Assembly: GCF_001894745.1 (NCBI RefSeq) | Contig: NZ_BBYF01000004.1 | Span: forward strand, 248,001 to 312,000 | Direction of reading: 5' to 3' | Length of the DNA: 64,000 bases | DNA from: Paenibacillus sp. NAIST15-1 | GTDB lineage: Bacteria > Bacillota > Bacilli > Paenibacillales > Paenibacillaceae | Translations under genes and position numbers: made by a program | Part shown: piece by piece, positions 51,323 through 60,977 of the stretch | How the letters are laid out: every line of letters begins with the position of its first letter | Numbering within the stretch: the stretch's first letter is position 1 | The notes under the pieces: generated by a model | The model's input: only the letters and a program-made list of their open reading frames with translations | Told to the model about the DNA's origin: nothing | Databases searched by the model: none

Positions 51323-52612
51323 TTAGTGGGCTGGGAAGAAAGCCATTTGAATAGCGAAAATTACGCCAAATACATATAGAATCGGATGGACTTCTTTCCC
51401 TTTGCCGCTGAATAGCTTCATAAGCGGATACGTAATGAAGCCAATCGCAATACCTGTAGCAATGCTGGATGTAAGCGGCATACTGATCAGAATCGCAAAT
51501 GCCGGGAAAGCTTCGTCGAACTCTTTCCATTTAATACGTGCAAGCCCGTCCATCATGAAGCAGCCAACAATAATAAGCACTGGAGCTGTAATCGCTGGCA
51601 AGGATGAAATCCCTGCGAGAACCGGCGAGAAGAATAGGGACAGGAAGAACAACCCCGCTACAACAACGGAGGTCAATCCTGTACGTCCACCAGCAGCAAC
51701 ACCTGCCGAAGATTCAATGTACGCACTGGATGGTGTCGTCCCCATCAAAGAACCTGCTGTTGTCGCAAGCGCATCCGCCATCAATGCCTGTTTCGCACGC
51801 GGAAATTGATTGTTCTTCATTAGACCTGCCTGCTCCGCTACCCCAATCATCGTACCCGTTGTATCGAAGATCGTAACGAGCAAGAAGGCAAATACAACTG
51901 TGTATAGGCCATGAGAGAATACACCCGCTATATCCACATCGAACAGCACTGGTGCTGTTGGAAGCGCAATAAAGCCGTCAAACTTCATCAAGCCCATGAA
52001 GTAACCGATAAGCGCCGTAGCTGCCATACCGATGAACAGGGCACCCTGTATCTTACGGGCCATCAGGATAAGCGTGATGAACAATCCCGCCAAGGTTAGC
52101 ACCGTTACCGGTTTATGCAAATCCCCGAAAGCAATCATGGTTGCCTCATTCGGCACGACAATACCGGAGGATTTCAAGCCGATAAAAGCGATAAAGAGGC
52201 CAATGCCTGCCGTAATCCCAAACTTCAACGAACTGGGAATTGACTCAATAAGCGTTTCACGCAGCTTCGTAAACGTCAGCAACAAGAAGATAATACCTGC
52301 CAGGAACACTGCTCCAAATACAGCCTGATAGCTCACACCCTGTGAAGCTACTACAGAAGCAAAGTATGCATTCATCCCCATTCCTGGTGCTACAGCAATT
52401 GGGTGATTCGCGAACAAAGCCATATATAACGTACCGATAATTGCCGATATTACCGTTGCGGTAAACACTTGCTGGAATGGAACTCCAGCACTCGACAATA
52501 TCGCTGGATTCACGACAACGATATATACCATCGTTAAGAACGTTGTAATGCCCGCCGTCACTTCTGTGCGCGCGTTCGTTCCGTTTTCTTTCAATTTAAA
52601 CCATTTTTCCAT
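51323..52612 (-). CDS. pbuG: AzgA/PbuG-type hypoxanthine/guanine permease (NCS2)
   Basis: The 429-residue protein has family landmarks from the start: GITTFLTMVYIVVVNPAIL near residue 21, HPIAVAPGMGMNAYFA near residue 69, TIFDTTGTMIGVAEQAGLM near residue 245 and GTTPSSAYIESSAGVAAGGR near residue 285. This pattern belongs to the AzgA branch of proton-purine symporters. No purine riboswitch is present before it, unlike many pbuG genes; only a lone CGAAC box lies upstream. AAGGAGC precedes the ATG. Hypoxanthine, guanine or adenine are all possible substrates. Confidence 0.9.
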   Translation of the reverse strand: MEKWFKLKENGTNARTEVTAGITTFLTMVYIVVVNPAILSSAGVPFQQVFTATVISAIIGTLYMALFANHPIAVAPGMGMNAYFASVVASQGVSYQAVFGAVFLAGIIFLLLTFTKLRETLIESIPSSLKFGITAGIGLFIAFIGLKSSGIVVPNEATMIAFGDLHKPVTVLTLAGLFITLILMARKIQGALFIGMAATALIGYFMGLMKFDGFIALPTAPVLFDVDIAGVFSHGLYTVVFAFLLVTIFDTTGTMIGVAEQAGLMKNNQFPRAKQALMADALATTAGSLMGTTPSSAYIESSAGVAAGGRTGLTSVVVAGLFFLSLFFSPVLAGISSLPAITAPVLIIVGCFMMDGLARIKWKEFDEAFPAFAILISMPLTSSIATGIAIGFITYPLMKLFSGKGKEVHPILYVFGVIFAIQMAFFPAH

Positions 52613-52658
52613 TGGATCAAGCTGCTCCTTTCATAAGCAACAAAACTAACACTTAGGC

Positions 52659-52687
52659 ATCTTATTAGAAAGGCGATTCTTTGTCAA
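52659..52687 (-). promoter_or_regulatory. Sigma-A promoter of the purine permease
   Basis: On the minus strand TTGACA, a 17-base spacer and TAAGAT. The -35 is consensus. Confidence 0.8.
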
Positions 52688-53123
52688 TAAATTTGTACAT
52701 TTATTCGTTTTTAGGTCACATATATTCCAATATAACACAGAAAATTAGCCAGATAACCCAGCTAAATACGAACATTATGCTTATCAACCAATTTCATCAC
52801 AAGCCGAGTAAGCCCATCTTTACCAATTGTGACTAAATGAAACAACGATCTATATAAGTGTTCCCTTCCTTGCGAGAGAGATTCTTCAATGCTTACCTGC
52901 TCCCCTTATGGATAGTATGTCTACAATTGGAGTCCTCACATTCTTCAAACACCGTTTTTCCGGGGCATTCCGACAATGTCCACATAGAATCATCATTTCT
53001 ATTCATCCCCCAAACTGCACCATTCACCCCAGAAGCTGCTCTATTCAAGCAGAATATACGGCAATTGCCTTCCATTTAGGATATGCTTGGATCACCAACG
53101 ACACGAGAGGAGCCCGGGAGTTT
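52688..53123. other. Intergenic stretch upstream of the purine permease
   Basis: No riboswitch or convincing gene. AATACGAACATTATG at about 52767-52781 resembles one PurBox, and ATTCGTTTTT at about 52707 a second, poor one; the orientation and spacing are not those of a textbook PurR operator. Confidence 0.3.
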
Positions 53124-53216
53124 ATGAACAAGACTACAACGAAGATGGGTCTGCAATTCTTGCTTGCTTGCGGAGTATCAATACTTGTCGTATACGTCAT
53201 CAAACATATGGCTTAA
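53124..53216 (+). CDS. Tiny putative single-pass membrane protein, 30 aa
   Basis: MNKTTTKMGLQFLLACGVS starts a 30-residue frame with one hydrophobic helix and a basic end. GAGGAG lies 11 bases before the ATG. The size and shape fit a small membrane peptide, but coding cannot be proven from one sequence. Confidence 0.4.
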   Translation: MNKTTTKMGLQFLLACGVSILVVYVIKHMA

Positions 53217-53315
53217 ACCAATCTATTCCTGCTACAATCATATTCACCGGTATTTCCCGGAAAATAATATCAGTTTACATACTCATCACTATAAATCGTA
53301 AGGAGACATCATTTT

Positions 53316-54749
53316 ATGAAATCATTTTCGACGACTTGGAAACGAAAAAGCATTCCTGTATTGTTTGCATCCGTCATTGCGTTAGGCTCAATGCTTAGTT
53401 GGCAGTCAACTGTACATGGTCAAGCCGCAACAGCAGCAACTAGCATGCAAAGCACAACAATTGCCGGAACATCTTCAACAAAATTTACAGAGGATTGGCA
53501 CAAATGGATTAAAAATAATGCTTATACATTAGATACCATTACCCCAGAGAGCACGAAAGACGGGGCCGTCACAGGCGAGCGTTTCAAAGACTTGGACATG
53601 CTGAAACCGCTTTTGTCGGATAAACGCATCGTATACTTGGGCGAAAGCTCTCATGGTGTAGGCGAATTCAATTCCGCCAAGACACGATTAATTCAATTTC
53701 TCCATCAGGAGCTTGGGTTCAATGTCGTCGCCTTCGAATCACCGCTCGGTAATGCAGCAACCGCGTTCGGCAATGTAAAGACAAGCGAGGCGGAGCAATT
53801 GATGAAGAAATCCGTATTTCCACAATGGTGGGCTAAAGAAACGACTCCATTGTTCCAATACATCCAAGATTCACAGTCAACGGAAACGCCGATTAAGCTT
53901 GCCGGATTTGACATGCAATCCTTGGGACCATTTCTCAACGGAGAGATCCTGAAGGATGAAAAGCTAGCAACGCAATTTGCTGAAACCGAGAAGAAGCTGT
54001 TCCGCTGGACCAATTCCGAAGACCTTGCTGCTTACTCCGCAGTGAAGCCGGAATTGCAAAAGCTGTACAAAGACGTGAAGACAAAGGTTGCAGCCAACGA
54101 AGCTCAGTTGAAGGCCCTGTACCCGGACAATCCGCATATCGTTGCCATGGTGAACCGAACGCTGGATGACCGCCTTCGCGTCGTAGATGAATACATCGAG
54201 CTGTCGATCAAGTCGAATATTGCTGCGCAGACTGGCGACTATGCAGTAGCGACGAAGATGATGGAATGGCGGGATAAGGCGATGGCCGACAATCTGCTCT
54301 GGCTGGCAACTGAAATCTATCCAATGGAAAAGATTATCGTCTGGGGACACAATGCCCATATCAGCAAGGCCGAATCAAAAATGGAGCAGTCCTTCATGCC
54401 TGTCGCAGGGCGATTCATGGGTGAACTTATGCAGGAATCGATGTTTGGTCCTTATAGCTACACGATTGGTCTCTATGCAGGAAGCGGAACTACCCATGAC
54501 AATTTAGGCGAGCCGTTAGAGGTTCAACCGCTCCCGCCTAGCTCCATCGAATCCATTATGAAGGCAGCTAATCAGCCGTATTCCTTCGTCGATATGCGCT
54601 ATGCAATGAAAGGCTCTGGTACATCATGGATGGACGAGCCGCGTACCGCACTGTACTTCGGAGTGCTGCCAGAGGTATTCGTACCTCGCGAGCAATACGA
54701 CGGGATTCTCTACATCGACAAGGTACAGCCGCCAACACCGATTAAGTAA
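53316..54749 (+). CDS. Secreted erythromycin esterase-like protein, copy 1
   Basis: 477 residues with a signal peptide (basic KSFSTTWKRK, hydrophobic core to about residue 25, likely cut near VHGQA). The mature domain is of the erythromycin esterase family. RIVYLGESSHGVGEFNSAK near residue 103 carries the catalytic-type His and Glu, VVAFESPLGNAA near residue 136 the second Glu, and IVWGHNAHISK near residue 345 two more His residues. Family members include EreA/EreB, which open macrolide lactones, but many secreted relatives have other, unknown esterase targets. AAGGAG precedes the ATG. It is followed by a homologous gene, and both have an external location unlike the cytoplasmic Ere enzymes. 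Confidence 0.87.
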   Translation: MKSFSTTWKRKSIPVLFASVIALGSMLSWQSTVHGQAATAATSMQSTTIAGTSSTKFTEDWHKWIKNNAYTLDTITPESTKDGAVTGERFKDLDMLKPLLSDKRIVYLGESSHGVGEFNSAKTRLIQFLHQELGFNVVAFESPLGNAATAFGNVKTSEAEQLMKKSVFPQWWAKETTPLFQYIQDSQSTETPIKLAGFDMQSLGPFLNGEILKDEKLATQFAETEKKLFRWTNSEDLAAYSAVKPELQKLYKDVKTKVAANEAQLKALYPDNPHIVAMVNRTLDDRLRVVDEYIELSIKSNIAAQTGDYAVATKMMEWRDKAMADNLLWLATEIYPMEKIIVWGHNAHISKAESKMEQSFMPVAGRFMGELMQESMFGPYSYTIGLYAGSGTTHDNLGEPLEVQPLPPSSIESIMKAANQPYSFVDMRYAMKGSGTSWMDEPRTALYFGVLPEVFVPREQYDGILYIDKVQPPTPIK

Positions 54750-54863
54750 CAACTGCTTGCACCGATAGATGCTTCGAACGATTGAATGAAACCGCAGCCG
54801 GTAAGCGAACAATGCAACACAATGAATCGCAGCTGCGATACCTAACACTTGGAGGACAATCCG

Positions 54864-56297
54864 ATGAAATCAATAAAAGGCACATGGAAACGTCAAAGCC
54901 TATCTCTAGCTCTCGCTTCCGTTATCGCACTTGGCTCGATGCTTTCCTTCGGAGCCCCTATACATGCTCAGGCTTCATCTGATAAGCAGGGAGATCAGCT
55001 GGAGCAAGCACGTACCAGCTCACAAACACGTGAAGATTGGAAGAACTGGCTGAGCGACAACGCAGTCTCGCTGAATTCGATCAATCCTGAACAGACTGGA
55101 TCAGACGCACGAATCGCACCCGAGAAATTTGCCGATTTAGAGGCCTTAAAGCCATTACTGCAAGACAAGCGAATCGTCTATTTGGGCGAGAGTTCACATG
55201 GGGCAGCTCAATACAACTCCGCCAAAACACGTCTCATTCAATATTTACATCAGGAGCTTGGGTTCAATGTCATCGCCTTCGAGACGAACTTAGGCAATGC
55301 AGCTGGCGCTTATGGCAATGTAAGCTCGCAAAAGCCGATTGCGACAATGAAAGATTCCATATTCCGCATCTGGCAAGCACAAGAGACCGTGCCACTGTAT
55401 CAATACATTCAAGATACGAAGCGTACCGATAAGCCGCTCACGCTGGCCGGATACGATATGCAGCCGCAGGGCGTCATGTTCGCTGCTGATTGGATGGGCG
55501 ATGCAAAGCTTGCCAAGCAGTTTCAGGAGATTGAACTAGCACTGGACGAATGGGAAATGAGCTCGGATCTGGAGGGGTATCAGAAGGTAAAACCAGGCTA
55601 CTTGAAGCTGTATGAACAAATAAAAGCGACCATTCCAAAGCGTGAACAGGCGCTGCGCAAGCAGTTCCCGGACAACCCGCATATCGTACAGCTTGTACAA
55701 CGCGCAATCGACAACCGAATTCAAATTGTTCGTGAATACATGGAACTGACAATTAAGTCTACTCTATATATGGAGGGCAAAAACCTCGATTATATGTCCA
55801 TGATCCAATCGTGGGAGTATCGCGACCAAATGATGGCAGATAACTTGGTATGGCTCGCTGACAACGTCTATAAAAACGAGAAAATCATCGTATGGGCACA
55901 CAACGGACATATTAGCAAGGCACATTCCAAAGAATTCGGCATAGCATTGCCGCTTCGCAATATGGGCGAGATTATGCAAACAACCAAGTACAAAGACCAA
56001 GGATACGTGATGGGCTTATTCCTAGGCAAAGGACAGAACGCGCATGTCACACGCGAAATCTATGACGTACTTCCGCCTATGCCGCATTCTATAGAAGAGC
56101 TTATGACAAGCATCGGCAAGCCCTTCTCATTCATTGATATGAGTAACGCGCCTGCCGTTCCAGGCACAACATGGATGTCACAGCCAATGACGTCATACGT
56201 AACAGGAATCTCGCCAATAAGCAGCATTCCGAGCGAGCAATATGATGGCATCTTGTTCATCAACGATGTCACACCTCCAACATATTTGGAGAAATAA
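54864..56297 (+). CDS. Secreted erythromycin esterase-like protein, copy 2
   Basis: 477 residues with the same plan as its neighbour: signal peptide with the shared VIALGSMLS core, RIVYLGESSHGAAQYNSAK near residue 108, VIAFETNLGNAAGAYGNV near residue 140 and IVWAHNGHISKAHSKEFG near residue 347. The catalytic His and Glu positions are kept. The two genes are 114 bases apart and clearly arose by tandem duplication, now well diverged along their length. GGAGG lies 8 bases before the ATG at 54864. Probably cotranscribed with copy 1, as no terminator separates them. Substrate unknown. Confidence 0.87.
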   Translation: MKSIKGTWKRQSLSLALASVIALGSMLSFGAPIHAQASSDKQGDQLEQARTSSQTREDWKNWLSDNAVSLNSINPEQTGSDARIAPEKFADLEALKPLLQDKRIVYLGESSHGAAQYNSAKTRLIQYLHQELGFNVIAFETNLGNAAGAYGNVSSQKPIATMKDSIFRIWQAQETVPLYQYIQDTKRTDKPLTLAGYDMQPQGVMFAADWMGDAKLAKQFQEIELALDEWEMSSDLEGYQKVKPGYLKLYEQIKATIPKREQALRKQFPDNPHIVQLVQRAIDNRIQIVREYMELTIKSTLYMEGKNLDYMSMIQSWEYRDQMMADNLVWLADNVYKNEKIIVWAHNGHISKAHSKEFGIALPLRNMGEIMQTTKYKDQGYVMGLFLGKGQNAHVTREIYDVLPPMPHSIEELMTSIGKPFSFIDMSNAPAVPGTTWMSQPMTSYVTGISPISSIPSEQYDGILFINDVTPPTYLEK

Positions 56298-56393
56298 ATA
56301 GTTATCAAGCTCCTAAACTTCATCATTAAGAAGCTTGCAGCTAGGTACGCTGATAAGCAATCACGTCCCAGCTTATGCAGCATTGTAAATGCA

Positions 56394-56443
56394 TAAAAAA
56401 ATTAGGATAGAGGGATTCAACTGCTTCTGAATCCCCTATCCTT
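56394..56443 (-). terminator. Terminator of the GGDEF gene
   Basis: AGGATAG-GGGATTCA pairs with TGAATCCC-CTATCCT, and the minus-strand T-run TTTTTTT follows. It also lies downstream of the esterase pair. Confidence 0.8.
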
Positions 56444-56445
56444 CA

Positions 56446-58233
56446 TTAATCCACTGCTACTAATCGATTGCGGCCAGACTGCTTCGCCCGGTACAGCTTC
56501 TGATCCGCCATGGCAACCAGCGTATTCGGTTCTGAGTCCTGAATATCCTCAATGCTGCAGGATGCAACACCAAGCGAGCAGGTCACAACTAGACTCACCT
56601 CTGAGCCAGCGTGCGGTACTTTAAGCGACTCTACATGAAGACGAATTTGCTCACCGATGGCCTCAGCCTGACGAAGATCCGTCATTGGCAAGATCACGCC
56701 GAACTCTTCCCCACCGTATCTGGCAACAACGGCAAGCGGCGGTGTAACCGTATTCTGAACTGCCTGCGCTACTCGTCGCAAGCATTCATCCCCAGCTAGA
56801 TGACCATACGTATCGTTATATTTTTTGAAATAATCGACATCAAGCATAATTAGTGATAGTGGACTCTTCTGCAGCTTAACCCGCTCCCACTCCTGATTCA
56901 TCATCTGATCGAAGTATCTGCGGTTGTAAACCCCGGTCAACCCGTCGGTATAGGAGAAATCAGTTAGGAGCCGATTCGCCATTTGCAGCTTCTTATTTGC
57001 TTCCTTCATCTGCTCTTCCGCTACAATCCGTTCAGTTACATCATGGAAGTACACCGACACCCCGTTGCGAGACGGAAATACGCGATTCTCCAGCCATCTG
57101 CCATGCAGCTGATCAAACTCCGTAATCTCCGCCGGTTCTCCCCGCTCCATGACTTGGTGGCACACCTCGTACAGCTTGGTCTGCTTCAAATGGGGATTAA
57201 TATCCCAAATGGATCGCCCTTTTACAACTTCGAAGGAGAACCCCAAATACTTCTCCGCTTCCTTATTCATATACGTATAGCACCACTGCTTGTCTACTGC
57301 AAGAAAGGCATCGGTAATGCTATCAAGAATAATTGCAATTTGTTCCTGTGAATTGTGGAGCGCCCTTTGAGAATGATGGAGCTTCACATTGAGCTGATTC
57401 ATCTGATAAAAGAAGACAAATAGTACAACTGTTGCCGACAGCAATGAGTAAACGCATGCCGCGTACCAGCCAAGCGTGTATCTATCGTTGGCCAGCAAAG
57501 TGATCGACACATCCAAAAAGAATGTGAAAACAGACAAAAGAAGCCATAAGTGCAGCAGGCTCTTTCCACGAGTTACCACATACAAATACACACAAGCCAC
57601 AAGACTAATTACCCATACAATAGGGCCTATACCTGTTGAAAGGAGAAGACCATGGCTGCTATCCGAAATAAGCGTAGGCAGCCATTCATGCTGACCTGCC
57701 AATATATACGTAATCATCCCGACAACCAGCACTACAACAATAAACATCACAGTTGAAGCAGCCGTCTTATTCTTGTGCTCTGATCGCGAATAGGACTGCT
57801 TCTGGATACTGAACGTATACAGCAATATCCCTGCTGGAAATCCCGCATGCCAACATCCCCAGAACCATACCGAAGCCCGAGTCCCTGCGTACAGAACCCC
57901 CTTATCACTGAATATGCCTGGGAAAGTCAGAAGATGTGGAATCATAATTAGCCCCGTAAAAAAAAACGTCCCCGATAAAATCAAAATTGGCTTATAACCA
58001 GTTGCACGATATTGGATATAAAGCAAGTGCGAAGTCATGAAATCACCAAACATGTTCCATGCAATAAAGATCGGGAAAAAGGGAGTTACCCCCCATAGCG
58101 GCGTTGAAGCATACGGTATGACCACAAGAGTGCTAACCAGCGCGACGAAGCCGATAACCAAGGCTATCCTTTTCTGTTTAGGCACAGTCGGTATACTAAA
58201 TAAGCTTGTCAGTGGATCTCGTATGCGATGCAT
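56446..58233 (-). CDS. Membrane PAS-GGDEF diguanylate cyclase
   Basis: 595 residues. About eight membrane helices (residues 15-265) form the sensor region. A PAS domain follows near 290-410 (ILDSITDAFLAVDKQWCYTY, then GRSIWDINP), then a short coiled coil and a GGDEF domain near 425-595. The active site reads ARYGGEEFGVIL, and DVDYFKKYNDTYGHLAGDE is the metal and substrate loop, so the cyclase should be active and make c-di-GMP from GTP. I find no RxxD inhibitory site before GGEEF. The ATG at 58233 is chosen over an upstream TTG; AAAGG lies 12 bases before it, so the start is uncertain. Confidence 0.88.
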   Translation of the reverse strand: MHRIRDPLTSLFSIPTVPKQKRIALVIGFVALVSTLVVIPYASTPLWGVTPFFPIFIAWNMFGDFMTSHLLYIQYRATGYKPILILSGTFFFTGLIMIPHLLTFPGIFSDKGVLYAGTRASVWFWGCWHAGFPAGILLYTFSIQKQSYSRSEHKNKTAASTVMFIVVVLVVGMITYILAGQHEWLPTLISDSSHGLLLSTGIGPIVWVISLVACVYLYVVTRGKSLLHLWLLLSVFTFFLDVSITLLANDRYTLGWYAACVYSLLSATVVLFVFFYQMNQLNVKLHHSQRALHNSQEQIAIILDSITDAFLAVDKQWCYTYMNKEAEKYLGFSFEVVKGRSIWDINPHLKQTKLYEVCHQVMERGEPAEITEFDQLHGRWLENRVFPSRNGVSVYFHDVTERIVAEEQMKEANKKLQMANRLLTDFSYTDGLTGVYNRRYFDQMMNQEWERVKLQKSPLSLIMLDVDYFKKYNDTYGHLAGDECLRRVAQAVQNTVTPPLAVVARYGGEEFGVILPMTDLRQAEAIGEQIRLHVESLKVPHAGSEVSLVVTCSLGVASCSIEDIQDSEPNTLVAMADQKLYRAKQSGRNRLVAVD

Positions 58234-58451
58234 TGATGCTCTCAACCTTTCCGCCTATCACTTGTTTCAATCCGAATCATGTTGTGATTAGTAACATAGT
58301 ATCATATATCTACAGGAAGACAGGCTCAAATACTAACAATTACAAGACATGAAGATACCTTAGCCCCAAGTAACTGCCACATTTGTGTCCTTTTTACTAT
58401 ATAACGAAATCAGCCTGCTATTGAAACAAAAGCAACTGTATCACCATGGGC

Positions 58452-58482
58452 AAAAGGGCTGCCCAATTCGAGACAGCCCTCC
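58452..58482 (-). terminator. Terminator of the DEAD-box helicase gene
   Basis: AGGGCTG pairs with CAGCCCT around a 12-base loop, with TTTTG following on the minus strand. Confidence 0.7.
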
Positions 58483-58528
58483 TATTATAACCGCCTTACA
58501 CGATTATTGTATTTAAATGTAACATGCT

Positions 58529-60070
58529 CTATCGAGAACGACGTCCGCCGCCACGACCGGATGAACGACCTCCACCTTGGCTCGAACGGCCGCTGGATTG
58601 GCCACCAGACTTGCCGCGGCTCTCTTGGCGACCAGCGCCTTGGCTTGACTGCGAACGAGAACTACGGCCCTGGCCTCGTCCGTCGCGCGCACTGCTGCGT
58701 CCGCCATGGCCTTCATTTCTTGCTTCACGCCGTCCGCCACGGCCACCCGCATCAATGCCTTGCTTGCCGCGAGCAGCACCGCGTCCACCTCGACCTGCAC
58801 CTTGACCGCGTGCATCCTTCGCGTCGCTTCGTGTTCCACGACTATTGCCGCGTCCGCCACGTCCGGAACTGCGTTCATTATCTGACTTCTTGCCACGACC
58901 AGTCCGAACATCGCCAGCAACCTCAGTATGCTCCCCATCTTGATTACGACGCTCCAGCTTCTGTCCGATGCCGCGCTCGATCAGCTCCACAGCCATACGA
59001 TCTCTAGGAGAAGCGAATGTGATCGCGATCCCTTGCGCACCTGCGCGGCCTGTACGGCCAATGCGGTGGATATAGCTCTCTGCATCCTGAGGGACATCAT
59101 AGTTGAACACATGTGTAATACCCTCTACATCCAGCCCTCGTGCCGCAACATCCGTCGCGACAAGCAGTTGCATCTTCACCTTGCGGAAGCGTTCCATAAC
59201 CTGCTCCCGCTTCGACTGCGACAAGTCGCCATGCAGTTCGTCCGAATCATAGCCCATTTCAAGCAATTCTTCATTCAGCTTGCTTGCTCTGCGCTTCGTC
59301 CGGCAGAAAATAATGGCTTGATAAGGGCGATGCTCATCAATAAGCTTGCACAGAGTCGCCTGCTTGGCACGATCTGTCGTTTGCACGACAATCTGCTTCA
59401 CGTTCTTCACGGTAATACGCTCGCTCTGCACATGGATATCAATCGGACTGCGCATAAATCGCTCCGCCAAGCGTCTTACATTCACTGGCATAGTAGCAGA
59501 GAACAGCAGCGTCTGGCGATTCGTTGGAATCTGGCGAATAATTTCCTCCACTTCCCCAAGGAAGCCCATATGAAGCATTTGATCCGCCTCATCCAATACC
59601 AATGTCTTCACTTTCGACAGCGAGATTGTCCCGCGTCTCAGATGATCAAGCAATCGACCTGGCGTTCCGATGACAAGCTGACGACCGCCCTGGAGCTTGC
59701 GCATTTGACGTTCTACATCTTGTCCACCGTATACAGCAAGCACGTTCACGCCTTCATAAGCCTCGATAAGCTTCTTCGCTTCTGCCGTAATTTGCAGAGC
59801 CAGCTCTCGTGTAGGTGCAACAATCAATGCCTGAACATGTGTTGAACTTGCATCAATGCGTTGAATAATTGGCAGCAGGAAGGCCAGCGTCTTGCCTGTC
59901 CCCGTCTGTGCCTGGGATACAACATCTTCTCCCGACAGTACGACCGGAATCGTCTCAGCCTGAACCGGTGTTGGCACCGCAATTCCATGTTGATTCAATG
60001 TGTGCACCAATTGCTCCGTTACTCCCAATTGTGCGAATCCTCGTTGATTTAAGCCCGTCAGACAGGCCAC
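58529..60070 (-). CDS. DEAD-box RNA helicase with long Arg/Gly/Ser-rich tail (CshA-like)
   Basis: 513 residues. The helicase core (about 1-370) has the Q-motif, VVSQAQTGTGKT near residue 50, PTRELA near 86, TPGRLLDH near 136, VLDEADQML near 158, SATMP near 192, ARGLDVEG near 313 and HRIGRTGRAG near 335. From about residue 395 to the end the protein is a low-complexity tail of RGG, GRGG and SSGR units, an RNA-binding disordered region. Such tails drive RNA annealing, condensates and degradosome contacts. The start is GTG at 60070; the ribosome-binding site is unclear, so the N-terminus may be a few residues shorter. Confidence 0.9.
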   Translation of the reverse strand: MACLTGLNQRGFAQLGVTEQLVHTLNQHGIAVPTPVQAETIPVVLSGEDVVSQAQTGTGKTLAFLLPIIQRIDASSTHVQALIVAPTRELALQITAEAKKLIEAYEGVNVLAVYGGQDVERQMRKLQGGRQLVIGTPGRLLDHLRRGTISLSKVKTLVLDEADQMLHMGFLGEVEEIIRQIPTNRQTLLFSATMPVNVRRLAERFMRSPIDIHVQSERITVKNVKQIVVQTTDRAKQATLCKLIDEHRPYQAIIFCRTKRRASKLNEELLEMGYDSDELHGDLSQSKREQVMERFRKVKMQLLVATDVAARGLDVEGITHVFNYDVPQDAESYIHRIGRTGRAGAQGIAITFASPRDRMAVELIERGIGQKLERRNQDGEHTEVAGDVRTGRGKKSDNERSSGRGGRGNSRGTRSDAKDARGQGAGRGGRGAARGKQGIDAGGRGGRREARNEGHGGRSSARDGRGQGRSSRSQSSQGAGRQESRGKSGGQSSGRSSQGGGRSSGRGGGRRSR

Positions 60071-60091
60071 CCCATTTCTGTATAATTCAAT

Positions 60092-60313
60092 CTAGTCCCT
60101 ATCTTGTGATGATGTATGGAAAATCGACTTCACTCTGCCTACTTGTCCATCCTGCAGGCGTACCTTGATGCCGTGCGGATGAGATGGAGAATTCGTCAGA
60201 ATATCCTTCACGATACCTCTTGTCGTCTTGCCCGTACGCTGATCCTGCTTCAGCACAATATCCACCTCAAGACCAGCAAATATATGCTTTCGCTGCTGTC
60301 CATTCTGTTCCAT
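60092..60313 (-). CDS. ywbE: YwbE-family protein (DUF2196)
   Basis: 73 residues, complete. GLEVDIVLKQDQRTGK near residue 14, GIVKDILTNSPSHPHGIKVR near residue 33 and DGQVGRVKSIF near residue 54 are invariant family segments. Small basic beta-barrel-like proteins of unknown function, possibly nucleic-acid binding. AAGGAG precedes the ATG. It lies 21 bases upstream of the DEAD-box helicase gene on the same strand and is probably cotranscribed with it, which fits an RNA-related role. Confidence 0.9.
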   Translation of the reverse strand: MEQNGQQRKHIFAGLEVDIVLKQDQRTGKTTRGIVKDILTNSPSHPHGIKVRLQDGQVGRVKSIFHTSSQDRD

Positions 60314-60488
60314 GAAGACACTGCTCCTTGCTCATTCTATCCTTCACTGCAAACTTGCAGTTGAACCGACTTCGCCGATATTTCCATGCATATGATCGAC
60401 ATCGGTATCCACATATTATACACGGAAACGTCCCTATGGTATAATGGACCATCAATATCGATTCTATCGTATAAATTCAGGAGGTAAC

Positions 60489-60977
60489 ATGCTGACGTTT
60501 GAACAGAAACTAGCGGTTATCGAATCGTTCCCAGAGCTTGAGCGTAATAATGTATCACTGGGACGAGTGAACTTCCACTATGAAGACAGCATTGTGGAGA
60601 AGAAGACTGTCGTCTATCACCTGCATCCGAACGGCAACGGATTCGTCTATGCCGGCTATGTATCGGGTTATGATACAGATGCCAAAGGCATGGTTAACAT
60701 CCGTGAATACTCGGAAGAGGAGCTTCGCAAGCTCATTCGCGCCTCCATTGATTCCATGTCGCCTGCTTCACAGGAGGCTGACGTCGAGATGGGAGACACT
60801 GCTGAAGAGAGCAGCAGAGAGCGCTATATCAATGACAACAACGAGACACTATGGCTCGAGTATGACTTTGAGTTGTGGAACATCTATGCGGACGAGAGCC
60901 TGGAAATGACATTCGAGACGCGTGAGGAAGCAGAGGAGTACTTGCAAGAGGAAGGCTTCTCACCTGCAAATTCATAG
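60489..60977 (+). CDS. Conserved hypothetical protein, 162 aa
   Basis: A soluble, strongly acidic protein. FEQKLAVIESFPELERNNVS begins near residue 4, VVYHLHPNGNGFVYAGYVSG near residue 41, and the C-terminal half is rich in Glu (TREEAEEYLQEEGF). I recognise no domain. An AGGAGG ribosome-binding site lies 4 bases before the ATG, and a TATAAT box at 60439-60444 suggests its own promoter. It is divergent from ywbE. Confidence 0.7.
   Translation: MLTFEQKLAVIESFPELERNNVSLGRVNFHYEDSIVEKKTVVYHLHPNGNGFVYAGYVSGYDTDAKGMVNIREYSEEELRKLIRASIDSMSPASQEADVEMGDTAEESSRERYINDNNETLWLEYDFELWNIYADESLEMTFETREEAEEYLQEEGFSPANS

Noticed and set aside
52613-53123. Purine riboswitch before the AzgA/PbuG-type permease
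   Set aside because: No TATA/CTACC/CCGTAAA core on the minus strand; just a promoter and weak PurBox-like sequences.
58507-59007. Long plus-strand frames rich in Arg and Pro opposite the helicase tail
   Set aside because: They are mirror images of the RGG-coding repeats, which keep several frames open by composition.
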